Notes: generated by a model not told the origin, from the letters alone. DNA of 64,000 nt from UBA2160 sp964588665 (GCA_964588665.1 CAZPQQ010000001.1:62001-126000); one strand, 5' to 3'; positions 34,124 through 44,459 are shown, counted from the stretch's first letter. Made by a program: numbers and translations.

Positions 34124-35776
34124 ATGGTGAGGGATTCAACGTCGCAGGTCAACACGGGTAGAAGCACGGTCTACACCAAAGGCGGAGTGGTCGTGTCGAT
34201 CTCGCCGCTCGCGGCATCGGCTGGACTGGGCGTGCTTGCGGACGGCGGCAATGCGTTCGACGCGGCCATCGCGGTCGCGGCGACCGAGGCTGTCACGGTC
34301 CCGTCCGGATGCGGTCTCGGCGGCGAGCCCTTCGTCATTTTGTACGAGGCCAAGACGGGCAGGGTGTTCGGGATGAACGGCAGCGGCAAAGTCCCGTTGG
34401 CCGCGAACCGCGACTACTTCGTTCGTCAAGGGCTCGACCAGATGCCGCTCGACGGACCGATCGCGGCCGCGATCCCCGGTGAGGTACACGGCTGGGTCTC
34501 GATTCTCGATCGTCTCGGGACGATGCCTCTGGGCAAGCTCCTGCTGCCGGCCATCGGCTACGCGGAGGACGGATACGCCGTCTCGGCGAAAAGCGCCACG
34601 GGTTTCGAGATGCTCTCAGGCAAGCTGAACAAGTTTCCGGATTCGGCGGCCATCTTCACGAAGAACGGCGCACCGTACCAGGCCGGTGACGTGCTTGTGC
34701 AGAAGAACCTGGGCCGCACGTTGAGGCGCGTCGCCGACGGCGGAGTCGACGAGTTCTACCGGGGCGAGACCGCCAAAGAGATGGTCCGTGCGATCCGCGC
34801 GGGAGGCGGACTCTACACCGAAGCGGAGTTCGCCGCGCACGAGACCACGTGGTACGAGCCTCCGATCTCGACGACTTATCGCGGCCACACCGTGTACGAG
34901 ACCGCGCCGCCGTCTCAAGGGCACCTGGTTCTGCAAATGCTCAACATTCTCGAAGACTTCGACCTGGCCGGAATGGGCTTCTACAGCGCCGAGTCCGTTC
35001 ACGCGATGCTCGAGGCGAAGAGTCTGGCGTTCGCCGATCGGAATCGGTACATGGGCGACCCGGACTTCATCGCCAACCCGCTGGACGAGCTGATCTCGAA
35101 GCCGTTCGCGGAGCAACGCCGCAAGCTCATCGACCCCAATTCGACGACTGTCCACGAGCCTGGCTCGCTAGCAGTGCCGATCCCCGGCGACGACAACACC
35201 AGCTACTTCTGCGTCGTCGACAAGGACGGCAACGCAGCATCGTTCATCCACAGCCTGTCGATGGGCTTCGGCTGCGGATTCGTCGCGGGCGGCACGGGCG
35301 TGTTGCTCAACAACCGAGTTGGTCGAGGGTTCTCGCTGGTGGACGGACACCCCAACGTCATCGAGGGCGGCAAGCGTACGATGCACACGTTGAACGCGTA
35401 CATGGTGTTCAAGGACGACAAGCCGTGGCTGGTTGGCGGCACGCCGGGCGGCGACCGGCAGATCCCGTGGAACGTCCAGGTGATAAGCAACGTCATCGAC
35501 TACGGCATGGACGCCCAGCAGGCGGTCGAAGCGCCCCGGTGGGTGAGCACTCCCGGATCGGACCCCGCCTCGGTCGACGACCCGCTGCTGGTCGAGCTCG
35601 ACCCGGGGATGTCCGTGATCGACGTCGAGAAGCTCAGGGCAAAGGGGCACAAGGTCAACGTCAAATCGGAGTTCGGCCACGGCGGCTCCGCGAAGCTGAT
35701 CGAGATCGACTTCGAATCGGGAGTCAAGACCGCTGGCTCGGACCCTCGCTCAGACGGTCACGCCGCCACTGTGTGA
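34124..35776 (+). CDS. Gamma-glutamyltransferase family protein
   Basis: The 550-residue Ntn-hydrolase has the family's self-cleavage site as GDDNTSYFCVVDKDGN, with Thr359 as the probable nucleophile (TS in place of TT). DGGNAFDAAIAVA and GGTPGGDRQIPWN are also present. No signal peptide is seen. It differs clearly from the paralogue at 1672 (no long N-terminal extension, TSYF instead of TTHI), so the two probably act on different substrates. A run of G lies seven bases before the ATG at 34124. A HAD-like gene follows 90 bases downstream. Confidence 0.9.
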   Translation: MVRDSTSQVNTGRSTVYTKGGVVVSISPLAASAGLGVLADGGNAFDAAIAVAATEAVTVPSGCGLGGEPFVILYEAKTGRVFGMNGSGKVPLAANRDYFVRQGLDQMPLDGPIAAAIPGEVHGWVSILDRLGTMPLGKLLLPAIGYAEDGYAVSAKSATGFEMLSGKLNKFPDSAAIFTKNGAPYQAGDVLVQKNLGRTLRRVADGGVDEFYRGETAKEMVRAIRAGGGLYTEAEFAAHETTWYEPPISTTYRGHTVYETAPPSQGHLVLQMLNILEDFDLAGMGFYSAESVHAMLEAKSLAFADRNRYMGDPDFIANPLDELISKPFAEQRRKLIDPNSTTVHEPGSLAVPIPGDDNTSYFCVVDKDGNAASFIHSLSMGFGCGFVAGGTGVLLNNRVGRGFSLVDGHPNVIEGGKRTMHTLNAYMVFKDDKPWLVGGTPGGDRQIPWNVQVISNVIDYGMDAQQAVEAPRWVSTPGSDPASVDDPLLVELDPGMSVIDVEKLRAKGHKVNVKSEFGHGGSAKLIEIDFESGVKTAGSDPRSDGHAATV

Positions 35777-35866
35777 GCGCCTTTCTGTTGGCGAAGGACG
35801 GTAATGGTATCATTGGCGAGGACGGGACTTCCCCGCCCTCTTGATTGCGGAGAAAAGGACTGAATA

Positions 35867-36307
35867 TTGGGGCTCAACGTATTTTTCGATGTCGACTACA
35901 CGATATTGGCCGTGGACGGAACCCTTCGACCCCGAACCCGTGAAACGTTCGAACTGCTTGTAAACGACGGGCACAGCATCTACATCTGGTCGGGCGTCGG
36001 CCTCCGTAAGTGGGAGGTCAAGAAGCACGACCTCGAAAGCTTGGTCACGGGCATCTACCAGAAACCGATTCAGGATTTCGTGGCGGGATTGGAAGAGATG
36101 AAGGTGCCGCTTTGGCCGGATTTCGTCATCGACGACTACCCGGAGATCGTCGACGTCTTCGGCGGTATATTGGTCCAACCATACTTCTTCAAGTCCGACT
36201 CTGACGATCAGATGGACCGCATCTACAGCATCATCACCGAGTTCGTCGAAACCGGCGAGTCCGGCCGCGTTGGATACCGGGCGGCCACCGCCACTCGCCC
36301 AGCCTGA
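35867..36307 (+). CDS. HAD-like hydrolase family protein
   Basis: The 146-residue product opens with LNVFFDVDYTILAVDGTLRP, the D-x-D-x-T loop of HAD phosphatases (Asp at about residues 8 and 10), and has IYIWSGVGLRKWEV for the second Ser/Thr loop. VIDDYPEIVDVFGG matches the acidic metal-binding end. It has no obvious cap insert, so a small substrate is not certain. The start is TTG with AAAGGA upstream. It lies just before mutL, three bases apart, and may be co-transcribed. Confidence 0.72.
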   Translation: MGLNVFFDVDYTILAVDGTLRPRTRETFELLVNDGHSIYIWSGVGLRKWEVKKHDLESLVTGIYQKPIQDFVAGLEEMKVPLWPDFVIDDYPEIVDVFGGILVQPYFFKSDSDDQMDRIYSIITEFVETGESGRVGYRAATATRPA

Positions 36308-36309
36308 GC

Positions 36310-38109
36310 ATGACCGGCGCCATTCGACTGCTGCGCCCGGACGTCGCGTCGAAGATCGCTGCCGGCGAGGTCATCGAGCGACCCGCGTCGGCCGCGAAGG
36401 AGCTGATCGAGAACGCCCTTGACGCCGGCGCCACCCGCATCTCGATCGAAGTTCGAGGCGGCGGAGTCGAGTTGATCCGCGTGTCCGACAACGGGTCGGG
36501 CATACCGGCCGACCAGGTTGAGCTGGCCTTCGAGCGCTTCGCGACCAGCAAAGTCACTCGGGCGGAAGACCTGGATTCGATAACCACCCTCGGATTCCGC
36601 GGCGAGGCGCTCCCCAGCATCGCTGCAGTGTCACGCGTGACGTTGTCGACCCGCGCCCGAGGCGAGGACGTTGGCGCCCGCATCGACGTTCACGACGGCG
36701 CCGTGGCCCGCCTCGAAGCCGCTGGCACGCCGACCGGAACGACGATCAGCGTATCCGGCCTGTTCCGAAACTTCCCGGCACGACAGAAATTCCTGAAATC
36801 GGTTGGATCTGAGACCTCGCGCATCCAGACCGTGGTCACCCGATACGGGCTCGCCTACCCCGAGGTGGCGTTCGAACTGGAACTCGACAGGGGAAAGCGG
36901 TTCGCCAGTCCGGGCACGGGAGACCTCAGAGAGGCGGTGGCTGCCGTCTACGGCCTCAAGACCGCCGAGGCGATGCTCGAAATGGCGCCCGAAGAGGAAA
37001 ACGCGGGCCAACCGACGGCCTGGGGCTTGACGGGCTCTCCTTCGATGTCCAGGGCCAACCGTTCGTACGTCAGCTTCTTCGTCAACCGGCGCTGGATACA
37101 GAATCGCACCCTCGGGTTCGCCGTCGACCAGGCGTACCACGGCTTCATGGCCGAGCGCAGGTTCCCGCTGGCCGTGATCAACATCGCCGTGCCTCCCGAC
37201 GAAGTCGATGTAAACGCCCACCCTTCGAAGACCGAGGTGCGGTTCCGACAAGAAGGCCAGATCTTTGCGGCGGTGCAGCAGGCGGTGAGGCGAGCGTTGA
37301 TCGAGTACGCCCCGGTGCCTGAGGTCCGGGGCGTCGGACACACCCCGTCACATGCGCCGCCGCCTGCGCGTTCGACCAGTTCCGGCGGATTCTGGCCCGC
37401 GCCGCCATTCGCAAGGCAGGACTCGCCTGAGATCGATCCATCGTCCCCGCCCATCGGGTGGCCTGACCCGCCCGCCGCCGAACCAAGCGATGCCGCTGTC
37501 TCGGATGCTGCGCCTGCGCCCGTCGTCCCGAAGAATGCCCTGCCCGTCTTGCGCGTGCTGGGGCAGGTGCAGAGCACGTATATCGTCGCCGAAGGACCGG
37601 ACGGGATGTACCTAATCGACCAGCATGCCGCGCATGAACGAGTCATGTTCGAGCAGGTCAAGGCCGAGGCTGTAGCCGGAGAACCGAACGTCCAGACATT
37701 GCTCGAACCCGTCGTGGTGGACGTGAACCCGGAGTTGCGAGACCTCGTAGAGACCCAGGGCGCGGCCGTCGCGGCGCTAGGCTTCTTGGTGGAGCCTTTC
37801 GGCGGCGACGCCTACCTGGTGCGAGGCGTGCCCGTGCTGCTCGGATCAGCCGACCCGGCGCAGGCTTTCGTCGACATTCTGGAGTTGATGGCGGAAGGCG
37901 GCGGCTTCGAGTCGTGGGAGGAGCGTGCCGCGTACTCCATCGCGTGCCACGCCGCCATTCGGGCGGGCAAGACGCTGGTCCACGAAGAGATGGCCGGCCT
38001 GATTCGGCGACTGGAGGCGTGCGACCAGCCCAACACGTGCCCTCACGGCCGTCCAACCATGATCCACATGACGACGGGGCAACTCGAGCGCGAGTTCGGC
38101 CGCCGTTGA
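36310..38109 (+). CDS. mutL: DNA mismatch repair protein MutL
   Basis: The 599-residue protein has the GHKL ATPase part: ELIENALDAGATRI, DNGSGIP, FATSK, and TLGFRGEALPSIA. A C-terminal dimerisation part carries DQHAAHERVMFEQ, which fits the D-Q-H-A-x2-E-x4-E endonuclease motif of MutL in bacteria without MutH. ACHAAIRAGK and CPHGRPT also belong to that site. The linker (about 340-410) is Pro-rich. MutL nicks and recruits helicase after MutS binds a mismatch. mutS is not in the window. Confidence 0.97.
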   Translation: MTGAIRLLRPDVASKIAAGEVIERPASAAKELIENALDAGATRISIEVRGGGVELIRVSDNGSGIPADQVELAFERFATSKVTRAEDLDSITTLGFRGEALPSIAAVSRVTLSTRARGEDVGARIDVHDGAVARLEAAGTPTGTTISVSGLFRNFPARQKFLKSVGSETSRIQTVVTRYGLAYPEVAFELELDRGKRFASPGTGDLREAVAAVYGLKTAEAMLEMAPEEENAGQPTAWGLTGSPSMSRANRSYVSFFVNRRWIQNRTLGFAVDQAYHGFMAERRFPLAVINIAVPPDEVDVNAHPSKTEVRFRQEGQIFAAVQQAVRRALIEYAPVPEVRGVGHTPSHAPPPARSTSSGGFWPAPPFARQDSPEIDPSSPPIGWPDPPAAEPSDAAVSDAAPAPVVPKNALPVLRVLGQVQSTYIVAEGPDGMYLIDQHAAHERVMFEQVKAEAVAGEPNVQTLLEPVVVDVNPELRDLVETQGAAVAALGFLVEPFGGDAYLVRGVPVLLGSADPAQAFVDILELMAEGGGFESWEERAAYSIACHAAIRAGKTLVHEEMAGLIRRLEACDQPNTCPHGRPTMIHMTTGQLEREFGRR

Positions 38110-38222
38110 TGGCAATCATCCAGTCTAGTTACGGGATAGGGCCTCCCCTACGACCTGTGATTCGGAATTGCGCCGGCCACATGCAAAGACTTGCTTACCG
38201 CAGATGACAAGCGCCGGCCCCG

Positions 38223-39337
38223 TTACACGACCGTCGCGACCTCCACGGAATTGATCGGCGGCAGGTAGCGGGCCATTGTTTGCCAGCTATCCCCGTCGTC
38301 GCGACTGTGGAAGACGTCGCCTGACGTCGTCCCGACATAGATCCCGCCCGGGTCGAGGTCGTCCGTCGCCATCCCTTCGCGCATCGTGTGCAGGTAGGCA
38401 TTTTCCGAGGGCAGGCCGTTCGACAGCGCCTCCCAGTTGTCGCCGCCGTTTCTGCTGCGATAGATGCGCATCTTGGCATCGGTCACGTACCGCTGTGCGC
38501 CCCCGGGCTGTCCTTCTGAGACACTGTCTTCCGGCATCACGTAGATCGTGTTCGGGTCTCGGCCGCTGACCCCCAACACGAAACCGAATCGAGACGGCAA
38601 ACCCTCAGTCACGTCGCGCCAGGTGTCTCCTGCGTCATCGCTGCGATAGACGCCGCAGTGGTTCTGCTGGTAGAGCAATTCCGGACGGGATGGGTGTGAC
38701 AAAAGTTTATGGGGCATTGGCCGAACTCGGGAAACGGTTCAGGCAAGAAGTCTGCGCGCACGCCTGAGTTCGCGGGCTCCTAGGTTTCACCGCCGTCGTC
38801 TGTGCGAAATACCCCGACGGCTGCCATCCCCACTCACATGCGCTGCTTTGACGAGGGGTCCAACACGATGCTATGCAGGCACAACCCGCCGAAGCCACCT
38901 TCCCAACGGTCGCGCGTGGGATGTCAGGTCAGGCTTGAGAACTGCTCCCAGTTGTTGCCCCAATCATGGCTCCTGAACAACGATGCAGGCTCGGCCCCGA
39001 GGTAGAGTACGCCCGGTTCGTCTGCCCGGCCCGGCGAGATGTGCCAGAGACCGCCTACGGGCAACTCGCTTCCGTCCGAAATCTTCGGGCTACCCTCGAC
39101 CGTTGCCCACGTGGCGCCCAGATCGGTGCTGATATACACCTGGCTGCCCCAGAACGTGGTGTTGACGGCCGCGAGTATCGCCCCGTTTCGTGGATCGTAC
39201 GTCACGTGGAAGACGTTCCCGCCTTCGCAATAGGGCCCCGATACATGCCATTCGTCACGCGAAGCGGCGCCCGACAGCACAAAGGCGCCCTTCCGCGTCC
39301 CGACCATCACGATCACGTCGCCTTTGCGAATCCCCAC
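38223..39337 (-). pseudogene. BNR/sialidase-like repeat protein gene with several lesions
   Basis: The front (MGIRKGDVIVMVGTRKGAFV, 38924-39337) and the back (QQNHCGVYRSDDAGDTW, 38223-38717) belong to one WD40/BNR-like exo-sialidase-type protein. Between them the reading frame still spells LCLHSIVLDPS, GVFRTDDGGET and VRADFLPEPFPE, but it is broken by TGA, a second TGA, TAG and a one-base loss near 38715. At least four lesions show that it is decayed. In related genomes this family is made of repeated S-x-D-x-G-x-T-W units. Confidence 0.78.
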
Positions 39338-39402
39338 GTCGTCAGTTATGATTCCTCCTCCATTCGCAACTTAAGACACCCGGTGTCCGGTCCGGTCTTT
39401 GA

Positions 39403-39747
39403 CTACCAGATTGTCAGGTGAGCTTTCTGACCACGCCACCCTTCATCCGACGGGAATATGGTAGTCATAGCTACCCTTTCGATGTTACCCTCGAACCAAG
39501 GTTCGACGGTTGATCGCCACGTTTGGTAGTGGGGCGCCGCGCGGTGCGCGACCAATGCCGCGTCGTTCGCGTACACCTCGTACAAGTGGAACAGATTGCG
39601 GTCGTCGTCGTTCTGCAGTATGTCGAATCGGAAACAGCCTGGTTCGTCCCTAGTGGAGCCCTGGGCGTCGCCAAGGCTGGCCTCTCTGAACTGGTCGGCG
39701 AATCCGTCTTTGACGCGAATCGTAACGAAGATGGAGATCATGGGCAT
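39403..39747 (-). CDS. Antibiotic biosynthesis monooxygenase (ABM) domain protein
   Basis: The 114-residue protein is a small alpha+beta barrel of the ABM/quinol monooxygenase type: ISIFVTIRVKDGF, STRDEPGCFRFDILQ, HLYEVYANDAALVAHRAAPH and YQTWRSTVEPW. Members oxidise quinols or act in menaquinone-like chemistry without cofactors, or degrade haem. The N-terminal Met pair (ATG at 39747 or 39741) is close to AGGAAAG. It stands alone. Confidence 0.87.
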   Translation of the reverse strand: MPMISIFVTIRVKDGFADQFREASLGDAQGSTRDEPGCFRFDILQNDDDRNLFHLYEVYANDAALVAHRAAPHYQTWRSTVEPWFEGNIERVAMTTIFPSDEGWRGQKAHLTIW

Positions 39748-39930
39748 CCCCTTTCCTGACTGGAGTTAGGCGGCATTATATCAGCGCCCGTTGGCTCCGG
39801 CCAGCGTTGGGGATCAAGACACCAAGACCGACCGGTGCTTGGCGCTCGTGTATGAGCGACGGAATGGCCGGTGGCGTAGGTGACGTGATTCGTCAAGTCG
39901 AATACGAAAATGTTGTAATGGAGGGAATTC

Positions 39931-41619
39931 ATGCGCGAGTCGATTTTCGATATCCAGGCAGCTCTAAACGCTCTGGCTGACACCGAGCCAGGACACTGGG
40001 TACATGACGCTTCTGGCGTGACCCGTGAAGAGACGCCCATTCCGGCATTGGTCGACCGCGAGGCCTACCTACCCGAATGCAGCCGGCACAGAATACTGCT
40101 GATCGGCGGTTTCTCCGGCGAGCAGGCGGACGTGGATCTGGCGTTGAGCGCGGCCGCTCTGATCGGCTCGTCCTCCGATATCGCGCTGAGCGTCGTCCCG
40201 TGCGCCAACCCTGACGGCTTGCGTCTGGGAGTCGGGCCCGACAACGGGGTCGGAGGCGATCCCAGGCGCGGCTACCCGCCTGAAGGCGGATTCTACGACG
40301 ACATGCGCGACCCAGAAGCCCGCTATCTCTGGAGATGGGTCAGCTTCATGGCGCCCGACATTGTGGTCGAAGTGCTTCACGGCGCGGACACCGGTTGGGA
40401 GTCCACCCACCCGGCATTCGATCTCGGACGATCGTTGAACGCAGGTTCGCTTGGTCCAACGGACTCGATGCTGGCGGCGCTGGCTGCCGGTTCACCCAAC
40501 GGACTCGCCCCGATGGCCGGCCTTCGGCTCACCGCGACCGAAGAGTCGCTGGAGGAGCAGATAGCCGCGTTCATGGCCGAATGCGCGAAGCGAAAACACG
40601 CCAGTCCGTCTCCTGCCCGTGAAGAGCTCGACGCCAGACGATCCCGAAGTCCGCTGGACGTCGCGAAGCTGCTGGCGTCACAGTACGGCTACTCGTTGGA
40701 CCCGGTCGTGTATACGCAGGGCGTCGCGATCAGCGGCCGTTTGCGCGTCACCGAGCTCACCGGGTCGCTGGCCGAGACTGCCGCCGACATCGCCGCCACG
40801 ATGGAGCCTCTGATCAAAGCGAACAGCGAGATCGTGGCCGCTGGCGCGGGCGGCCCGGCCCTAGCTGGTCTGGTTTGGTGCGACGAACTGTCGCAGGCGA
40901 CCGGCGACGCCCGTTACGCCGATGCCCTGATCGCGACCGCGAACAGGTTCAGAGATGTCAGCAACGACCAACCCCCGGCGCCCTGTGACCCGGACTATCG
41001 CACTGAGGACATGTTCTTCGCAGCAGCAATTTTGGGTCGGGCATACGAACTGACCGACGACATTGCGTACATCGACATACTGACGAAGTTCCTGCTGGAC
41101 GCAAAGGTCCAGCAGTCGAACGGGCTTTTCTGGCACGCGCGGTCGGTCCCGTACTTCTGGGGCAGGGGCAACACGTTCGCCGCCCTGGGATACACCGAAG
41201 TCCTGTCGTACGTGCCCGAAGACCACCCCGACAGGGCCGAGCTCCTCGCAATCCACGTCCGTCACTTGGACGCACTGGCCGCGTGCCTGCGCCCATCGGG
41301 CATGCTGATGGAGGTGCTCGACGTCCCCGGCTCGTACCAGGAGCACACCGCCACCGCCATGTTCGGGTACGCGGTGGCTCGCGGCCTGAGACGCGGTTGG
41401 CTGGACGATCGACATCGCCCGTTCCTAGACCTGGCGTGGCGCGGCGTCACAGAGCGCATCGCCATGGACGGAGGGCTGGTCGACGGGTGCACCAGCACGG
41501 GGCCGCAGCCTGACCTCCGCGCTTACCTCGACCGCAAAGCGGAATTCGGCGCCGACGAACGCACCGGCGCGCTGGCCCTCTGGTTCGCCGTCGAGATGGA
41601 GCGCTTGCTGCGAGGGTAG
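39931..41619 (+). CDS. Fusion of a degenerate M14-like peptidase domain and a GH88/GH105-like hydrolase domain
   Basis: Residues 1-210 resemble a zinc carboxypeptidase fold: CSRHRILLIGGFSGEQADVD and ALSVVPCANPDGLRLGVG. The first zinc site, normally H-x-x-E, is FSGE, so the His is missing. Residues 240-562 resemble unsaturated glucuronyl/rhamnogalacturonyl hydrolases of GH88/GH105: NGLFWHARSVPYFWGRGNTF, SYQEHTATAMFGYAVARGLR and a GG-x-V-D-G-C end. The second part would cleave glycosidic bonds of uronic-acid sugars in the cytoplasm. GGAGG precedes the ATG by six bases. The benzoate-type carrier gene follows on the other strand. Confidence 0.72.
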   Translation: MRESIFDIQAALNALADTEPGHWVHDASGVTREETPIPALVDREAYLPECSRHRILLIGGFSGEQADVDLALSAAALIGSSSDIALSVVPCANPDGLRLGVGPDNGVGGDPRRGYPPEGGFYDDMRDPEARYLWRWVSFMAPDIVVEVLHGADTGWESTHPAFDLGRSLNAGSLGPTDSMLAALAAGSPNGLAPMAGLRLTATEESLEEQIAAFMAECAKRKHASPSPAREELDARRSRSPLDVAKLLASQYGYSLDPVVYTQGVAISGRLRVTELTGSLAETAADIAATMEPLIKANSEIVAAGAGGPALAGLVWCDELSQATGDARYADALIATANRFRDVSNDQPPAPCDPDYRTEDMFFAAAILGRAYELTDDIAYIDILTKFLLDAKVQQSNGLFWHARSVPYFWGRGNTFAALGYTEVLSYVPEDHPDRAELLAIHVRHLDALAACLRPSGMLMEVLDVPGSYQEHTATAMFGYAVARGLRRGWLDDRHRPFLDLAWRGVTERIAMDGGLVDGCTSTGPQPDLRAYLDRKAEFGADERTGALALWFAVEMERLLRG

Positions 41620-41693
41620 GGCTTGACGCTGGGTCGGCGGTGTCAAGGTGACCGCCCGTGAACAGGCCGCCACTCAAGCCAGCGCGAATCCAG

Positions 41694-42971
41694 CTATCGG
41701 GCGGCAGGCGTCAAGCCGATGCGATTCATGCGCGAAATGAGCGTCGACCGTGTGCGTCGCGAGTAACGTCGCGTCTGTTCAGAGCCTAGCATCACGACGG
41801 CCGTGCCCGCGACGAGAGCCCAGAAGGCCATTGGCATCCCAACCATTTGCAATGGGACTGCTGCTACGAGTACAGAGATCAGCGCGGCGGTTCTGTTGTC
41901 ACCTGCCAAGGTCTTCGCCATCACCTGCTTGAACGGCATCGCTAGCGCGAGCGCGCCCACGGTCAGCGGATACGTGACCGGCAGCTCTTGGACAAAGGCG
42001 ATGATCGGCGATGCCGCGAATGCGATGACGACGACCGGCACGGAGGATATGAGGATCGCCCAGTAGCGATGTTCCCTGGGGCCGGCGTCCGACCCGGCGC
42101 CTATCACCGTAGTGGTTCCTCCGACGCCGTCAGCATGTCCTCCTCCAAGCGCGTTGACCACCGTCGCTGCTCCCGCCACGAAGCCGAACAGGTTGCCTCT
42201 CACGGCATAGCCTTCGGATCGGAGAACTGCCAGCGACTGGATATTGCCAACACCGACGACGAGGATGACGAGCGGTACGCCAAGAGCGATCATCGCCGAG
42301 GGGTCGAGTTCAATCGCGAGCGGGAAGAATCGAGGCAGCTCGGCCGAGGCGCCGGCGCCCGGGACGCCGTCCGCGACGATGACGCCCAGCATGCCGACTG
42401 CCGCGGCGATGCCAACGGCGAGCAACTGGTTTCGCGTTGCTGCAAACGTCAGAATGAATCCCGCTATGATCGGCGCCGCGATCGCGAGGTCCCCAACCGC
42501 CAATTGAGACGTCTTCAGCATGAACAGAAGCATGCTGCCGGCGGACACGCCGATTGCGACTTGGGACGGGATGAACCGCGCAAACGCGTCCGCGACACGG
42601 AACATCGACAACCCAACGGTGACGATCCCGACGAAGAGGTTGGCCCCGATGATCTGCGGCAGGCTGTAACCGCCAGCGGCGCCGGCCAGGAAGATCAACG
42701 CCGGGATCGACAGATTGATGGACACCGGCTGCCTGGTGAACAAAGCTAGGGCGAACGAGAACAAACCGGTCGTCATCCAGGTAATGAAGAACCAAATGCT
42801 TGATTCAGCCGACGACAACCCAAGCTGGGTCATGACGCCTATCTGTATCGGCAGGCCAGCGAATAGATACAGCAGCAACACGCTGGCGCCGGCTGACAGG
42901 TTCGACCGGTTGATTTGTCGAACCGAGAATCCGACGTGGGAGGCGAGTGGCAGGGAGGCAGTCGTCGACAT
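41694..42971 (-). CDS. BenE-family benzoate/H+ symporter-like transporter
   Basis: The 425-residue protein is strongly hydrophobic with about twelve predicted membrane helices. It has the BenE pattern: FFITWMTTGLFSFALALFTR, NLSIPALIFLAG, VAIGVSAGSMLL and NALGGGHADGVGGTTTVIGAG. The family imports benzoate or related aromatic acids with protons. AAGGAG lies seven bases before the ATG. It is a single-gene unit on the minus strand. Confidence 0.9.
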   Translation of the reverse strand: MSTTASLPLASHVGFSVRQINRSNLSAGASVLLLYLFAGLPIQIGVMTQLGLSSAESSIWFFITWMTTGLFSFALALFTRQPVSINLSIPALIFLAGAAGGYSLPQIIGANLFVGIVTVGLSMFRVADAFARFIPSQVAIGVSAGSMLLFMLKTSQLAVGDLAIAAPIIAGFILTFAATRNQLLAVGIAAAVGMLGVIVADGVPGAGASAELPRFFPLAIELDPSAMIALGVPLVILVVGVGNIQSLAVLRSEGYAVRGNLFGFVAGAATVVNALGGGHADGVGGTTTVIGAGSDAGPREHRYWAILISSVPVVVIAFAASPIIAFVQELPVTYPLTVGALALAMPFKQVMAKTLAGDNRTAALISVLVAAVPLQMVGMPMAFWALVAGTAVVMLGSEQTRRYSRRTRSTLISRMNRIGLTPAAR

Positions 42972-43165
42972 TGCAGGGCTCCTTGGCGTTGGTTCGGTTG
43001 GTCATGATGTGACCGACACCAAAAAGTTTACGAGCAATGCAGGGGACGCACATCTCCAATATTGGTGATTGTCTGGAACCGATTATCTGCCCGATGCCTA
43101 GCCATGGCCATAGCGTCGATAGCCAGCTTAGGCTACAGACCGCCTATCGCGTGCAACGCGCGACC

Positions 43166-44257
43166 CTAATTCAGACCGTGCCTGCCGGCGAACGCGGCCG
43201 CTTCAGTTCGATTGGCTGAATCCGTTTTGGAGAGGATGTTCTTTACGTGGTTGGCCACGGTGTTGATCGTGATGAACAACTCGGCGGCGATATCGCGGTT
43301 CGTCTGACCTGCTGCCAGGAGGCGCAACACCTCCACCTCTCTTGGCGTGAGGTTGGCCGGAATAGGCGCCACCACCCCAACGTCGGTCTCACGCGACGCG
43401 TTCGCCACGTCCCGATTCTCAGGTTCAGCGCTCAAGAAGGCGCGAATCTCCGCCAGAGCCACCGGCCAGGCGGGCTCGTTAGCCAGAAGCAGGTGGTTGG
43501 CGCCGTCTAGTCCCACGAACCGGGCGCCTGGGATCAACGAGGCGAGCTGTCGTCCTTGCTCGAAGGGCACTTGTATGTCGCCCTGCGCGTGCAGGACCAA
43601 CGTCGGTACGTCCACCTGCCTCAAAATCGGCAACACGTCGATGTGCGCGAACACCTCCATCACGGAAGCAGCATTGTCTCCGGAAGTCGATACGCGCTGC
43701 AGGTCGTTGAACCACCTCATCTGCTCAATGGTTGCGCCCGGCATGAACCTGGACGTAAACATCTGGCGGTAGGCGGGATCATCGCGGCCCCACCCGGCCC
43801 GGGTCAGAGTTTGCAACGCCTCAAACTCTTCCTCAGACGTGTCACCGCGCATGGCCATCCCTCTTGGATACGCTCCGTACATCACGAGTCGATCGACGCG
43901 ACCTGGGTTTCGCACGGTGTACGCCGCTGCGATTGCGCCACCCTGAGATATCCCGAGAAGCGAGAACCGGTCGAGACCGAGATCGTCCACCACGGCCCCC
44001 ATGTCGTCGACCCAGGTGTCAAACGACTGCTCGCTGACAACGCGGTCCGAAAGCCCCGACCCGCGCTGGTCGAACCTGACCAACGAGTAGTCCCGGGCGA
44101 GCTCTTCCCACCAATGCCGCCACACAGGGCTGTTCCACTCGAACTCCAGGTGGGTCAACCAGTTAGGCGCCTTGACCAGCGGCGGACCGTCGCCGCCGAC
44201 CGCATACGCGATGCTGGCGCCGTCGGGCGCCGTGCAGAATCGGATCTTCTGGTTCAT
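43166..44257 (-). CDS. Alpha/beta hydrolase fused to a LuxR-type HTH domain
   Basis: The 363-residue protein has an alpha/beta hydrolase part with GISQGGAIAAAY (the nucleophile elbow, G-x-S-x-G) and a His in DGANHLLLANEP. It ends with a LuxR-type helix-turn-helix, LTPREVEVLRLLAAGQTNRD, and AAELFITINTVANHVKNILS. This combination is known in several actinobacterial and Chloroflexi regulators, where a small-molecule ester or ligand may control DNA binding. The first Met lies at 44257. The ribosome binding site is weak. Confidence 0.85.
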   Translation of the reverse strand: MNQKIRFCTAPDGASIAYAVGGDGPPLVKAPNWLTHLEFEWNSPVWRHWWEELARDYSLVRFDQRGSGLSDRVVSEQSFDTWVDDMGAVVDDLGLDRFSLLGISQGGAIAAAYTVRNPGRVDRLVMYGAYPRGMAMRGDTSEEEFEALQTLTRAGWGRDDPAYRQMFTSRFMPGATIEQMRWFNDLQRVSTSGDNAASVMEVFAHIDVLPILRQVDVPTLVLHAQGDIQVPFEQGRQLASLIPGARFVGLDGANHLLLANEPAWPVALAEIRAFLSAEPENRDVANASRETDVGVVAPIPANLTPREVEVLRLLAAGQTNRDIAAELFITINTVANHVKNILSKTDSANRTEAAAFAGRHGLN

Positions 44258-44459
44258 CACTTGCCCGCGAGATTTCCTCTTCGTATTCGGGGTCACTGCG
44301 AGGGCGTCTCGGCCGTCGCGCACAATCCATCTTGGGATGGCACATACTGCAAGCAGGGTTGTTCATCGTGTCAAACGTGGCTCCATGTTCCGTTTCGTGG
44401 GCAGGCTCAAGCCCATTGCGAAGCCCTGTGGTGTGGCGCCGAGACGATGATCCCAGAGC

